DNA of 64,000 nt from Marinicella sp. (GTDB taxonomy: Bacteria > Pseudomonadota > Gammaproteobacteria > Xanthomonadales > Marinicellaceae). The translations under genes and the position numbers were made by a program. The notes below the pieces were generated by a model. The model had not been told where the DNA came from, ran no database searches, and saw only the letters and a program-made list of their open reading frames with translations. Positions 38,490 to 49,799 of the stretch are shown here, in pieces. The stretch is taken from NCBI GenBank assembly GCA_028284365.1, contig JANQRW010000087.1, positions 1-64,000 on the forward strand. The letters run 5' to 3'. How positions within the stretch are numbered: position 1 is the first letter of the stretch; every line of letters begins with the position of its first letter.

Positions 38490-40769
38490 TTACTCCACAG
38501 AAGGTGGTGGTGGCGCCAATACTTCACGTGCACCATTATGTGCAGGAGCCGAAACAACACCGTTGGCTTCTAATTGTTCAACAATTGTTGCTGCCCGGTT
38601 GTAGCCAACTCGTAAACGCCTTTGTACATATGAAATTGAAGCTTTGCGACTTTCAGTCACCACAAACACAGCTTTATCATACAATTCATCAACATCTGAA
38701 TCAGCTTTTTCAGGCAAACCTGTTTCACTAAGCATTTGCCCATCATCAGTCAATTGCACATTATCCAAGATGCCTTCTTGGTATTCAGCTTCATAATGGC
38801 TGGTCAGATAATTCACTACTGAATGTACTTCATGGTCATCAACAAAGGCACCATGAACACGGTCAGCCTGTGCTTTTCCTGGTGGTAAATACAGCATGTC
38901 ACCATGCCCTAATAACATTTCAGCACCACCCTGATCCAAAATGGTACGTGAATCAATACGTGAAGAGACTTGGAAGGCCATCCGCGTTGGGATATTAGCC
39001 TTAATCAGACCAGTTATCACATCCACAGATGGTCGTTGTGTTGCCAACACCAAATGCACCCCAGCAGCACGGGCTTTTTGTGCCAAGCGAGCAATCAGCT
39101 CTTCGACCTTCTTACCCACAATCATCATCATATCAGCAAATTCATCAATGATTACGACAATAAAAGGCATAGGCTTCAAAGCCTCTTGAGTGGAACCAAA
39201 AGGTGCTGTTGTTTCGTCCCAAAATGGATCCATAATAGGATTGCCGGCATCAATGGCTTTCTGAATTTTCTTATTGAATCCAGCTAAATTGCGCACACCC
39301 ATAGCTGCCATTAATTTATAACGACGTTCCATTTCTGCAACACACCAACGCAAGGCATTGGCAGCCTCTTTCATGTCAGTCACCACTGGTGCCAACAAAT
39401 GAGGAATGCCTTCATAAATTGAAAGCTCTAGCATTTTAGGGTCAACCATGATCATTTTGACTTGTTCAGGACTGGCCTTGTACAACAATGAAATGATCAT
39501 CGAATTCACAGCCACTGATTTACCTGAGCCGGTGGTGCCAGCAACCAATAAATGCGGCATTTTAGCAATGTCAGCAATCACCGGGTTACCACCAATACTT
39601 TTACCCATTGCAAGGGTTAATGGTGATTTTGATTTATCAAAACTAACTGATCTGAGGATTTCGCTTAAATAAACTATCTCGCGAGTGGCGTTGGGAATTT
39701 CTATGCCGATGTAAGGCTTGCCTGGAATCACATCAACAATACGCACACTGGTGATTGACAAACCACGCGCTAAATCTTTGGCTAAACCTACAATTTTACT
39801 GGCCTTGATACCTGCAGATGGGTTCACTTCAAATCGCGTTACAACTGGCCCCGGATAAACGCCCACCACTTCAGCCTTAACTTTATAATCTGCCAGCTTC
39901 AATTCCAACTGCCTGGACAGCACTTCAAGTTCTTCATTGGTATAACCAAAAACTTGATCTTTAGGTGTATCCAATAATGACAATGGCGGTAACTTACCAG
40001 CAGGAAGTGTATGAAACAGATTCATCTGTTTTTCTTTGTTTGAACGTTTGCTTTCCTTGACTTCGGGCTCAAGTTGTTCAATCACTATAGGTTCACGTTG
40101 TTCCTGAATTTTTTTATCAATTTTTCGCACCTCTTCGCGCTCTTCGCGCGCTTTTTTACCGGCTCGCCAATCTTTAAACTGTTCCCATTTCAACCCCAGC
40201 CAATGAAAAAATTTGATGGTCAGCTGCCCAACTTTATCAGCCAGGCCAATCCACGATAGACCAGTGAACAAAGTGATACCAGCCAAGAATGTGGCTGCCA
40301 AAATTAAAGTTGCACCAATGTCACCAAAACCAGAAAACACTGAAGTACCAACCACATCACCTATGATGCCACCGCCAGAAAATGGCATGCCACCGGTGGC
40401 AGCATTTAAATGTGACAAACCACAACCTGTTAATAATGAAGCCACAAAACCCAACGATTTAATGATGGTGTCTAACCAGGTATCTTCATCATCACTGCCA
40501 TCCTGGAATAAACGCCAGGCAACATAAAGTAAACCCAACGGAATGAAATAGGCAAAATAACCCAGAAAGTGTAATAAGAAATCTGCTACATAAGCGCCTG
40601 TTACACCGCCCAAATTATTAACCTTGGTTACATCTGAAGTTGCAAATGAACCAGGGTCCTGTGGGTGGTAGGTCATTAAAGACAGTAAAAAATAAGCCGC
40701 AACAGGAACAATGATAAAAACCAGTGATTCCCTAACGCGATTTCTGACTTGTTTAGAAACTTGATTCAA
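38490..40769 (-). CDS. ftsK: DNA translocase FtsK
   Basis: A 759-residue translocase that pumps DNA at the septum and activates XerCD. Four transmembrane helices lie in the first 180 residues, followed by a short charged linker, much shorter than in E. coli. The motor has Walker [17 protein letters not shown] and Walker [16 protein letters not shown], and the [23 protein letters not shown] segment. The C-terminal gamma domain, a winged helix that reads KOPS, is [31 protein letters not shown]. Complete. Confidence 0.95.
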   Translation of the reverse strand: MNQVSKQVRNRVRESLVFIIVPVAAYFLLSLMTYHPQDPGSFATSDVTKVNNLGGVTGAYVADFLLHFLGYFAYFIPLGLLYVAWRLFQDGSDDEDTWLDTIIKSLGFVASLLTGCGLSHLNAATGGMPFSGGGIIGDVVGTSVFSGFGDIGATLILAATFLAGITLFTGLSWIGLADKVGQLTIKFFHWLGLKWEQFKDWRAGKKAREEREEVRKIDKKIQEQREPIVIEQLEPEVKESKRSNKEKQMNLFHTLPAGKLPPLSLLDTPKDQVFGYTNEELEVLSRQLELKLADYKVKAEVVGVYPGPVVTRFEVNPSAGIKASKIVGLAKDLARGLSITSVRIVDVIPGKPYIGIEIPNATREIVYLSEILRSVSFDKSKSPLTLAMGKSIGGNPVIADIAKMPHLLVAGTTGSGKSVAVNSMIISLLYKASPEQVKMIMVDPKMLELSIYEGIPHLLAPVVTDMKEAANALRWCVAEMERRYKLMAAMGVRNLAGFNKKIQKAIDAGNPIMDPFWDETTAPFGSTQEALKPMPFIVVIIDEFADMMMIVGKKVEELIARLAQKARAAGVHLVLATQRPSVDVITGLIKANIPTRMAFQVSSRIDSRTILDQGGAEMLLGHGDMLYLPPGKAQADRVHGAFVDDHEVHSVVNYLTSHYEAEYQEGILDNVQLTDDGQMLSETGLPEKADSDVDELYDKAVFVVTESRKASISYVQRRLRVGYNRAATIVEQLEANGVVSAPAHNGAREVLAPPPPSVE

Positions 40770-40794
40770 TGGCTGGTGTTAGTACAAGTAATAA

Positions 40795-40818
40795 AGCATT
40801 AGGATAAGCCCTAATGCT
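40795..40818 (-). terminator. hairpin after ald
   Basis: AGCATTAGG / CCTAATGCT is a perfect 9-bp stem with a 6-base loop, 41 bp after the ald stop. The minus-strand tail is TTTATTACTT, so it is a fair terminator for ald, just before ftsK. Confidence 0.6.
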
Positions 40819-40858
40819 CTATTATTCAATTCATCCGTGTCGCTATTTTTCAATTGTT

Positions 40859-41920
40859 TTAAAGATCCATTAGGGCAGGATGAACAATTTGTCCGCTTTG
40901 TACATTAATACCTTTATGTAACGATGGAACAGCAGCCCAATCAGCTTGAGTTAGTCTTTGTACATATGGCAATATAGCTGCTGAAATGGCATGTGTTGAT
41001 GTTCTTGGAACGGCACCTGGCATATTAGTCACAGAAAAATGCACCACACCATGTTCTACAAAAGTTGGATCAGCCCAAGTGGTTGGCTTGGTGGTCTCGA
41101 CACAGCCACCCTGATCTACTGAAATATCAGCGATCACAGAACCTGCTTCCATGCCCTTAACCATATCTTCAGTAATGACATGTGGCGCTTTGGCTCCAGT
41201 AACCAAAACAGCACCAATCACTAAATCAGCATTGGAGATCTCATCCGCAACAAGCTCTTGATATGGATACAAGGCAGTTACATTTGATCCCATAGCCATC
41301 ATTTGAGCCAATCGATCCTGGCGTTTATCAAAAACCACTACATTGGCGCCACTGGCCGCTGCCAATGCCGCTGAATTACCACCAGCAGCACCACCACCAA
41401 GAACCACAACTTTACCGCGTTCAGTTGATGGTAAACCGCCCAACAACAAGCCTTTACCACCCATCGGATGGTGTAAGGTATGCGTCCCTACTTGGGTGGC
41501 AATTTTACCAGCAATGATACTCATTGGTGCCAGCAATGGTAATGAGCCATCAGCTTCTTCTACTGTTTCAAATGCAACACCAGTTAAACCAATATCCAAT
41601 AAAGACTGAGTCAACGCAGGCTCAGCTGCCAAATGCAAATAACAAAACAAAAGGTGGTCTTCTCTGAGGTATTGTAAATCACCAGCAATCGGCTCTTTAA
41701 CTTTAACAATCATCTCAGCAACGCCATACAAACTCTCCGCGTCTGGTTCTATTTTCACACCTGCTCGAACATAATCATCATCAGAAAAACCGCTCATAAT
41801 ACCAGCGCTTGACTGGATATAAACATCATTACCTGCTCTGACCAAGTCAGCTGCCGCCGCTGGTACCAAAGCCACTCGACCTTCGAGTGTTTTGGTCTCT
41901 TTTGGAATACCAATTTTCAT
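40859..41920 (-). CDS. ald: alanine dehydrogenase
   Basis: NAD-dependent enzyme interconverting L-alanine and pyruvate plus ammonia. It starts at MKIGIPKETKTLEGRVALVP (353 residues); an in-frame start 18 nt upstream is not supported by the family. Active-site His and Lys are expected in VKVKEP and CYLHLA. The Rossmann motif is VVLGGGAAGGNSAALAAASGANV. The end is GINVQSGQIVHPALMDL. A 700-bp non-coding region lies upstream. Confidence 0.92.
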   Translation of the reverse strand: MKIGIPKETKTLEGRVALVPAAAADLVRAGNDVYIQSSAGIMSGFSDDDYVRAGVKIEPDAESLYGVAEMIVKVKEPIAGDLQYLREDHLLFCYLHLAAEPALTQSLLDIGLTGVAFETVEEADGSLPLLAPMSIIAGKIATQVGTHTLHHPMGGKGLLLGGLPSTERGKVVVLGGGAAGGNSAALAAASGANVVVFDKRQDRLAQMMAMGSNVTALYPYQELVADEISNADLVIGAVLVTGAKAPHVITEDMVKGMEAGSVIADISVDQGGCVETTKPTTWADPTFVEHGVVHFSVTNMPGAVPRTSTHAISAAILPYVQRLTQADWAAVPSLHKGINVQSGQIVHPALMDL

Positions 41921-43632
<1,712 letters not shown>

Positions 43633-43655
<23 letters not shown>

Positions 43656-44280
43656 CAAAAATGATTTTCCAGCTGTTGAAAATGCTGCAAAAGACCCTGA
43701 CGGTTTGTTATGTTACGGCGGTGATCTGTCTACAGAGCGGTTAATAGCAGCGTATCAAAACGGTATCTTTCCATGGTACTCACAAGGCGAGCCCATCCTA
43801 TGGTGGAGCCCATGGCAACGTATGGTGTTGTTCCCCGGTAAACTGCATGTCAGTAAAAGTCTCAAAAAAGCCATCAAAAAATATCAGCCCAAATTTTATT
43901 TCAACCGCAATTTCTCCAACATCATCAATCATTGTGCAAATGTACCACGTGTAGATCAGGGTACATGGATTCACCCTGAAATGATTGTTGCTTATGAAGC
44001 GATGTTTAATGCTGGGTTTGCGTTTTGTATAGAAGCAGAAATCGATGGTCACTTGGTTGGCGGCATGTATGGAGTCGCTTTAGAGCGCATCTTTTGTGGT
44101 GAATCCATGTTCTCTTTACAAGCCAATGGTTCAAAATTTGCCATGTACGGTCTGTGCCAATACATGCAAGCACATCATATAGAATTGCTTGATTGTCAGT
44201 TACACAATCCACACTTAAAATTTATGGGTGCCCAGTTGATCTCAAGAGAACAGTTCCAACCCTACTTAACCAGCAAATAA
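43633..44280 (+). CDS. aat: leucyl/phenylalanyl-tRNA-protein transferase
   Basis: N-end-rule enzyme that adds Leu or Phe to proteins with N-terminal Arg or Lys so ClpAP can degrade them. Family blocks are FPAVENAAKDPDGLLCYGGDLS, AAYQNGIFPWYSQGEPILWWSP, GTWIHPEMIVAYEAM and GGMYGVALERIFCGESMFS. The ATG at 43633 (215 residues) starts close to where family members start; an upstream GTG at 43594 would add 13 residues without support. No good ribosome binding site is seen. Confidence 0.92.
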
Positions 44281-44550
44281 ATCAACCAATCAGCGTTACT
44301 ATTTATCCAACCTCAAGTTTATACAAAGACTACAAACCAAAATGTAATCCCCGCTGAAAAATGAACTTCATGCTTACATTCAAAAATGTGAAGCAGAATT
44401 AAAGGATTAGCCATACTTTGTCCGCCCACTCATAAAGGGTGCTGACCCCATTGTTTTCATGGTTTGAATTTCAGATTCTGAATATTTTTTGAGGATTTGA
44501 GAAGTTATTTTAGATATTTAACGGAATTTTAGGAATTTATTGAATCAACC

Positions 44551-44590
44551 TTTGAGGTGACTCTTTGAAAAAATCACCTCAAATCCTTTT
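44551..44590 (+). terminator. hairpin with short T-run
   Basis: TTTGAGGTGA (44551-44560) and TCACCTCAAA (44574-44583) form a perfect 10-bp stem with a 13-base loop, followed by TCCTTTT. It lies 270 bp after aat, so it may belong to a lost gene. Confidence 0.45.
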
Positions 44591-44698
44591 GATATCAACG
44601 GTGTAGATGGGTGTACACGACAACCACTACAATAAGATTAAGAGTGCAAATCTATAGTCTAAACTAATTAGTAACTATCAAATCGAGACTAATACAGA

Positions 44699-44788
44699 TT
44701 ACAAAACTACTACTCTGCTTCTTTGGTCCCACGCAGCAATTTCATTCCAATAAATGGAATTACCGTTAGTGTCAATGAATACCCACAT
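44699..44788 (-). pseudogene. possible 3' remnant of a gene
   Basis: The minus strand reads MWVFIDTNGNSIYWNEIAAW and so on for 29 codons to TAA. The composition is protein-like (Trp, Asp, Asn-Gly turn) but there is no upstream continuation, so it may be a decayed tail fragment or chance. Confidence 0.25.
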
Positions 44789-44895
44789 GACACTTTAATT
44801 ATCTACTCAACAAACAACTTAAAATGTTGAAATACTTTTGTGTTATAGTGTTAAAAGTGTGTGTTATTTTTAACTCTTATCACAAGGATATTTTT

Positions 44896-45657
44896 ATGAA
44901 AAAAGTAACATTTTTGATATTTACATTTTACTGTTTTACAGCTTATTCAGCATGTGAAAATCAACTACACGGTATTAGGGGACCCGCTGACAAACCTAAA
45001 ATCTCTATTCAATCAAACTCTAGGTTGGGTTCTAATTTTTCTTATTTTAGAAACTATAGTCTTAACAACTGCGATGAAGAAGAATTGGGAAATATAGTAG
45101 TTTCAGGAGTATCACCTGGCCCAGGTTGGTTTCCTTTTTTTAACCCTGTCGGCAGCTGGATTTATCTAGGTGGCCGTGATGGCGCCGGTGGCGGTTCATC
45201 TATGTCTCCAGAAAAAGAAGCTTATTGTGAATTAAAAGACCAAGCCACTGCTCTCATTAGTGCTCTACCCGTAACGGGAACCGCAGCCAATGGATATAGT
45301 ATAGGACAAGCAACATCAACTTGGGCTAGAGCGGTAATAAACGCTGGTTTAAGAGATATTCAAATATGAGTCGCAACAGGTATGCCTGCTACAGGATCCT
45401 ACACAGATGGCACTGTAAATTGGAGGGAGGCTGACATTAATTGGAATATTTATAACACCTGGCAAAACATTCCAGCAGATACTAATCCAAACACACCACC
45501 AGGTCCTGTGTGGAACCCAAGTAACTCTTTTCCTACTCAGCATAATGGTGGTTCAAAGCATATTTTTGCCAAATGGCTGTTAGCGAAAGGTCAAGGAACT
45601 GGTAATGTTAACGATATGATAGGAACAGATCCACAACCCACCGTACCTTGCCCATAA
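44896..45657 (+). pseudogene. secreted protein gene interrupted by an in-frame TGA
   Basis: AAGGA and the ATG at 44896 open a frame with a signal peptide (MKKVTFLIFTFYCFTAYSA) of 157 codons, ending DIQI-TGA at 45367-45369. The same frame continues without a break for another 95 codons (VATGMPATGSYTDGTVNWREADINW...PTVPCP) to the next stop. The downstream part has no start signal or signal peptide of its own. The simplest reading is one gene of about 253 codons in which a sense codon, perhaps TGG, became TGA. Read-through is possible but unproven. No family recognised. Confidence 0.65.
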
Positions 45658-45662
45658 GAAAC

Positions 45663-46595
45663 ATGCACATTATCCAGAAGAAAACTATATTCGTAATTTT
45701 GTTGGTGGCTTTATTAGCAATATGGACCTCATTTGAACTGAATCTTTTCAGTTCAAATGAACCTATAAAAGTGGTCACAGAACATCCTAGCGAGAATAAA
45801 GAACAGGCGTTAAATTTATCTGAAGATAAGCCCAAAATTGAAAGTTTAAAACTGTCTATAGAGCCAATTAGTGTAGAAATAGAAACTTTGAATGATTATA
45901 TTGAAGAAAATATTAGCCCAATAGGCACTAGCCTTAAGCCTGGCCTCTTTTCCACTGTTTTCGAAGATATTAACAATGGGTTTCTGGATGTTGATTTGGC
46001 AGCTGAACAACTAAAAGAAATTATGCTTGACCCTCAAAAACACCAGCTCGAAATGAGAGAATTGTTTGGTTATTGTGACGCTTTAAAAAAACGCGTTACG
46101 GGTATTACAGATGACTCTACTCAAAGTACATTGTTCGGAGAAGATATTTTACTTGCTTTGCAAAAGTCAGAATATTGCAGTTACGTAGGAACTGTGGCAG
46201 ACCCTTTCTACATAATTTTAAACTTGGCAAGAAAGGGTGATAAGATTGCTCAACTTTATCTTATTGATGATTTATATTTTGCTATCCAAAGGGGGCTAAT
46301 TAACCCCAATATTAATCCTTTGGAATATTATGATTTAAGAACTGAAATAATCGATTATTTAGTTACATTGTCATCATCCGGCGTTGTGCAAGCATCAATA
46401 AACCTGCAAAAACTATATAGCACATCTAATTTTCTAGTCCCTGTTGATAAGGTATTAGCTTATTTCTATGCTGTCTTAGTTGAAAAACAAAGTAACGGCC
46501 AAATGATTTATGACTATCCCAGTAATCAATTATATGAACGTTTAACTGAATCTCAAAAACAGCGTGCTGATAGAATTACAAAAAGATTTAGATAG
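45663..46595 (+). CDS. membrane-anchored Sel1/TPR-like protein of unknown function
   Basis: About 310 residues from the ATG at 45663. It has one N-terminal membrane anchor (residues 8-22, FVILLVALLAIWTSF), a charged low-complexity linker, then a helical domain with Sel1-like pairs (ASINLQKLYSTSNFLVPVDKVLAYFYAVLVEKQ) and a basic end. It sits 5 nt after the split secreted gene and may be cotranscribed. AT-rich codon use sets it apart from its housekeeping neighbours. It has the same plan as the convergent gene that follows. Confidence 0.65.
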   Translation: MHIIQKKTIFVILLVALLAIWTSFELNLFSSNEPIKVVTEHPSENKEQALNLSEDKPKIESLKLSIEPISVEIETLNDYIEENISPIGTSLKPGLFSTVFEDINNGFLDVDLAAEQLKEIMLDPQKHQLEMRELFGYCDALKKRVTGITDDSTQSTLFGEDILLALQKSEYCSYVGTVADPFYIILNLARKGDKIAQLYLIDDLYFAIQRGLINPNINPLEYYDLRTEIIDYLVTLSSSGVVQASINLQKLYSTSNFLVPVDKVLAYFYAVLVEKQSNGQMIYDYPSNQLYERLTESQKQRADRITKRFR

Positions 46596-46655
46596 GGTTT
46601 TACCCCCATTTTAATATAGACTTTAACGATTCGTTTTTCACCATAATTTGCTTTC

Positions 46656-47600
46656 CTAAAATCTTTCTAAATGTAATTCTACAAGCTTTTTAGCTTTATT
46701 TTTGGCTATCTCTTTTTTTCGGTCCTCAATTATGCTTTCAAGCCGATTAATTTGTTCGTATATGAATGGAAGCTCATATATATCTGCAGCTGCATGGTAA
46801 TACATGTAAGCATCAACGACATTTGGAGTTTCCCAATTTTCACTAGACATAGCATCAGCAATTAAAACCCATGCCCTAGATTCTCCATACTCAGCAGCTT
46901 CCTCAAGATATTTTCTCTTTAAAAAATTCCATTCTTTTTCTAATTGCACATAATTTAAATACTCAAGGTTGTTGGGGTTTTTATGGTATTCAGCTTTATG
47001 TTTAACATATGAAGGGTGAGATATTTTCCAAAGGCCTACTTTAGCCTCCACATATCCTCGCTCAGCAGCTACATTAAGATAATGGAATATTTTTTCATAA
47101 TCATCCTTTTCGAATCCGTCACATTTAGATTCCTTATTAGTCAGGTTAGTAGACAAATCATCAAAGTTATCAATTTTGACTCCGGGATATATTAATGTTT
47201 GATTAAAAAAATTACGCCCTGTTGGATCATCCAGTAGAAGATTGCCAATATTATTAATAAAATTTTGTAACTCTTCATCTGTTAGCTGCGCCAAGGAACA
47301 TACAGAATTCAGTGACACCAACTCAAATGCAGCGCTTCCATCTTTTTCTTCTTCCACCATTCTAACGAGCCTGTTTTTTAAATTTAAATCACCACTTTTT
47401 GTTGTTAAATCTGTTGGTTTGTAAGATATATTATTTGGCTTATTAGATAGTACAAATGGATCACTTGCTTTAGATTCAACCGCAGACTCGTCATTATTAA
47501 CATCTGCAAAGTTAGACAGGGAAGTATTAAAAATATTAATCACAAAATACACCAAAAAACAAAGTAACAACAAATAAAGTATTATTTTTTTCACAATCAA
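46656..47600 (-). CDS. membrane-anchored Sel1/TPR-like protein of unknown function (convergent partner)
   Basis: 314 residues from a TTG start at 47600; a GTG two codons later is equally possible and no ATG is near. It has an N-terminal membrane anchor (IILYLLLLCFLVYFVINIF), a linker, two or three Sel1-like helical pairs (YEKIFHYLNVAAERGYVEAKVGLWKIS, RKYLEEAAEYGESRAWVLIADAM, VVDAYMYYHAAADIYELPF), and a Lys/Glu-rich tail. It is convergent with the preceding gene (60 bp apart) and has the same plan, so the two may be distant paralogues. Confidence 0.65.
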   Translation of the reverse strand: MIVKKIILYLLLLCFLVYFVINIFNTSLSNFADVNNDESAVESKASDPFVLSNKPNNISYKPTDLTTKSGDLNLKNRLVRMVEEEKDGSAAFELVSLNSVCSLAQLTDEELQNFINNIGNLLLDDPTGRNFFNQTLIYPGVKIDNFDDLSTNLTNKESKCDGFEKDDYEKIFHYLNVAAERGYVEAKVGLWKISHPSYVKHKAEYHKNPNNLEYLNYVQLEKEWNFLKRKYLEEAAEYGESRAWVLIADAMSSENWETPNVVDAYMYYHAAADIYELPFIYEQINRLESIIEDRKKEIAKNKAKKLVELHLERF

Positions 47601-47667
47601 TATTTCAACCTTATAAAATACATTAAAACAATAATCTCCCCATTTTTACTGAGTTCAAAACCAGAAT

Positions 47668-47935
47668 TCATACGGCCATTAAGGGAGGTCGTCCACCGTT
47701 TGCTTTGTGCGGTCTTTCATGATTATAAAACAGCCACTTTGTTGCATAGTTTTGTACTTGTTCTAATGAATCAAACAGGTGTTACTGACCCAATTGAACC
47801 TGATTGTTCGATTATACCTTTCAATATAGGCATTCTGTTGTAGTTTACCTGGTTGAATATATTAAATCCTGATCTTTTGTTTTTTTGCCCAGCTAATTGA
47901 CATTTCCCCGATAATTAGAACCATGGGGAAGTCCA
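47668..47935 (-). pseudogene. IS3-family transposase remnant A (C-terminal part)
   Basis: On the minus strand the DDE-domain end of an IS3-type OrfB can be read as YIQPGKLQQNAYIERYNRTI, then, after a one-base frameshift, HLFDSLEQVQNYATKWLFYN and HERPHKANGGRPPLMAV, stop. An in-frame TAA precedes YIQPG, and the sequence upstream is scrambled. Clearly inactive. Confidence 0.8.
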
Positions 47936-47940
47936 CTTTA

Positions 47941-48170
47941 ATGATGGCTGTTTGGCAGAGAAAGCCAACCACAACAGTTATCATTCAGATCAAGGATCAC
48001 AGTATGGTAGTGATGAATGGCTGCGATTCTGTGGTTTACATAATCTTAAGCCCAGTATGAGCCGTAAAGGCAATTGTTGGGATAATGCTGTGGGTGAGTC
48101 ATTCTTTAGCAGCTTTACAAAAGAAAGAATTAAAAAAAGGATATACAAAACAAGGCAATTAGCTATATTT
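47941..48170 (+). pseudogene. IS3-family transposase remnant B
   Basis: On the plus strand: MAVWQRKPTTTV, a one-base deletion, then HSDQGSQYGSDEWLRF, SMSRKGNCWDNAVGESFFSS and FTKERIKKRIYKTR. This is the catalytic core and Glu motif of an IS3-type OrfB from a different element than remnant A and in the opposite orientation. It breaks off beside the cyclophilin gene. Inactive. Confidence 0.82.
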
Positions 48171-48181
48171 GACGAAACTTG

Positions 48182-49105
48182 TTACTGTTGGAGCCTCACT
48201 GGGATTGGTACACCACAAGCATCCATATAATCAGCTTGGTACACAAACCATTCACCAGTGCGGTTTTTTCTCGCCTTTAATAAAGCTTTGAATGATTCTG
48301 TGTTTGAATCCATAACCTCAATAGCAGTGCGTTGAGCAACAGGTATATCTGCTGCGATCTGGATTGATTCAATGACATTTTGACCAGCTAAATCAACGGG
48401 GCCCTCAAGGTTTTGTCCACGCTTCAGTGCCTGTATATGCGCCATACCATCAATCACCCGCCCAAAAACGGTCACATTACGATCCAAGTAACGTTGGGCA
48501 GGACCATTAACCACATACAAAGCGGTCCCTCCAGAATCAAGTTCATTGGCACGCCCCATTCCTAAAGCACCATAACAATGTAACATCCAACTTTCACCAG
48601 TTTCCAGATCTTTACCTACCGCAAAACTTTTGTAAAAACCGGTTTCATCGGCATAACCATCATCATTGTCAAAACCCACATAATCCTCATCTAAGTCCAT
48701 CATTGATGTTAATTCGCTGGGCACACCATAACTGCCATATTCTAATGGTGGCATACTTGCTTCAGACTCATACAAAGGGCCTCCTTGGGCAACAAAACCA
48801 TCAATCACACGGTAAAAGTTAGTACCATCAAAAATGCCTTGACGAACCAAAGCAATGGTGTTTTTAACATGTTGAGGAGCCAGGTCGGGTAACATTTCAA
48901 TGATAATTTCTCCACCACTTGCAAGTTTTAAATACAAGGTGTTTTCAGCTTCTAAGTGACGCCATTCACTGTTTTTTGAGTTGGCTACAACTGCAGAAGG
49001 AGTTAAAGTAACAGCTGATGTTGATGCTGTTTTTGTTGTTTGAATGTTATTTTGACAAGCTGCCAGAAACGTTAAACTGGATATCAGTGCTACTGTTTTT
49101 ATCAT
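48182..49105 (-). CDS. cyclophilin-type peptidyl-prolyl isomerase lipoprotein
   Basis: A 307-residue protein with a lipoprotein signal (TFLAACQNN; Cys17). The cyclophilin domain is LYLKLASGGEIIIEMLPDLAPQHVKNTIALVRQGIFDGTNFYRVIDGFVAQGGPLY. It is interrupted by an acidic insert of about 70 residues (LDEDYVGFDNDDGYADETGF...) before GALGMGRANELDSGG and NVTVFGRVIDGMAHI. The product probably helps fold envelope proteins. The stop lies about 10 bp from the IS remnant, so its end could have been affected, but ACGVPIPVRLQQ looks natural. Confidence 0.85.
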   Translation of the reverse strand: MIKTVALISSLTFLAACQNNIQTTKTASTSAVTLTPSAVVANSKNSEWRHLEAENTLYLKLASGGEIIIEMLPDLAPQHVKNTIALVRQGIFDGTNFYRVIDGFVAQGGPLYESEASMPPLEYGSYGVPSELTSMMDLDEDYVGFDNDDGYADETGFYKSFAVGKDLETGESWMLHCYGALGMGRANELDSGGTALYVVNGPAQRYLDRNVTVFGRVIDGMAHIQALKRGQNLEGPVDLAGQNVIESIQIAADIPVAQRTAIEVMDSNTESFKALLKARKNRTGEWFVYQADYMDACGVPIPVRLQQ

Positions 49106-49153
49106 TTACTGCATTCCTCTCAAGAGAAACATCAATATAAACAATAACACCAA

Positions 49154-49660
49154 CTATTCATAGCGAAAGCTTAAAACTTTTTGACCTTTGATGGTCAGGT
49201 AACTGAATAACCTGGGTTTGTATTTAAGGTATTTGGCATGTTTACGGTGTACCCTTCTGAACAGGATTTCATCATTATTATCCAGAGTTGCATACAGTTT
49301 ATATTTGTAACCAATCGCTTCGTTGATAACCCTGGTTTCTTCAATTAAGTGCTCTCCAAAGTTGGCCTTGAACAGACGGGCACATGACTTAAATTGAGCA
49401 TCATGTCCATGATGAACTCCCACACAAAGATGAGCCAATTCATGTCGAAGGGTGGCTTCTAGTAAGTGAATGGTATTACTACCAATAAATGCCTGGTTGA
49501 TGAACACCACACCATGAACATCTGCCATACCATACTTGGTTTTGTGACTGGTTAATTGAACAGATTGTGGTGTTATTTGCCATTTTTTAGCCGGCACTAA
49601 CTCATACATTTCTTGTAGTAAGTATTGGTACCTTTGTTGTATGTATGGCCAATTAATCAT
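49154..49660 (-). CDS. SprT-family zinc metalloprotease-like protein
   Basis: A 168-residue protein with the metal-binding motif RHELAHLCVGVHHGHDAQFKSCARLF (HExxH and a downstream His). The N-terminal helix is INWPYIQQRYQYLLQEMYELVP. This is the SprT-like fold related to Spartan proteases. The C-terminal zinc-ribbon seen in many SprT proteins is missing, replaced by a basic segment. Start ATG at 49660. Function unproven. Confidence 0.8.
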   Translation of the reverse strand: MINWPYIQQRYQYLLQEMYELVPAKKWQITPQSVQLTSHKTKYGMADVHGVVFINQAFIGSNTIHLLEATLRHELAHLCVGVHHGHDAQFKSCARLFKANFGEHLIEETRVINEAIGYKYKLYATLDNNDEILFRRVHRKHAKYLKYKPRLFSYLTIKGQKVLSFRYE

Positions 49661-49704
49661 GAAAAAATGATTTTTGAAATATGTAAAAAGTTCTGGTTCT
49701 CATT

Positions 49705-49747
49705 AAAAAAAGCAAACGGCCTGAAAGTATAAACAATCAGGCCGTTT
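49705..49747 (-). terminator. Rho-independent terminator of the peroxiredoxin gene
   Basis: AAACGGCCTGA (49714-49724) and TCAGGCCGTTT (49737-49747) are a perfect 11-bp stem. On the minus strand the stem is followed by GCTTTTTTT, so it ends the peroxiredoxin transcript, 52 bp after its stop. Confidence 0.88.
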
Positions 49748-49799
49748 TATTTGCTGTCATCGGTCATAAATCACAGCAGTTGTAGGTAAGCGTTGTGAC

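Larger units (their letters stand above)
44281..44895. other. long AT-rich non-coding stretch at the edge of an accessory island
   Basis: 615 bp. It contains GGGTGCTGACCCC near 44438, a strong hairpin at 44551-44583, and on the minus strand a 29-codon frame at 44699-44788 that looks like the tail of a lost gene. The last 100 bp precede the split secreted-protein gene and contain its ribosome binding site AAGGA. Confidence 0.5.

Noticed and set aside
45367-45369. TGA read as selenocysteine
   Set aside because: No SECIS-like hairpin directly after the codon, no selenoprotein-like context and a secreted unknown protein; a nonsense mutation is simpler.
47952-48230. Intact transposase gene
   Set aside because: The frame lacks the N-terminal half, needs a frameshift to join its upstream part and runs on into the neighbouring gene's DNA.
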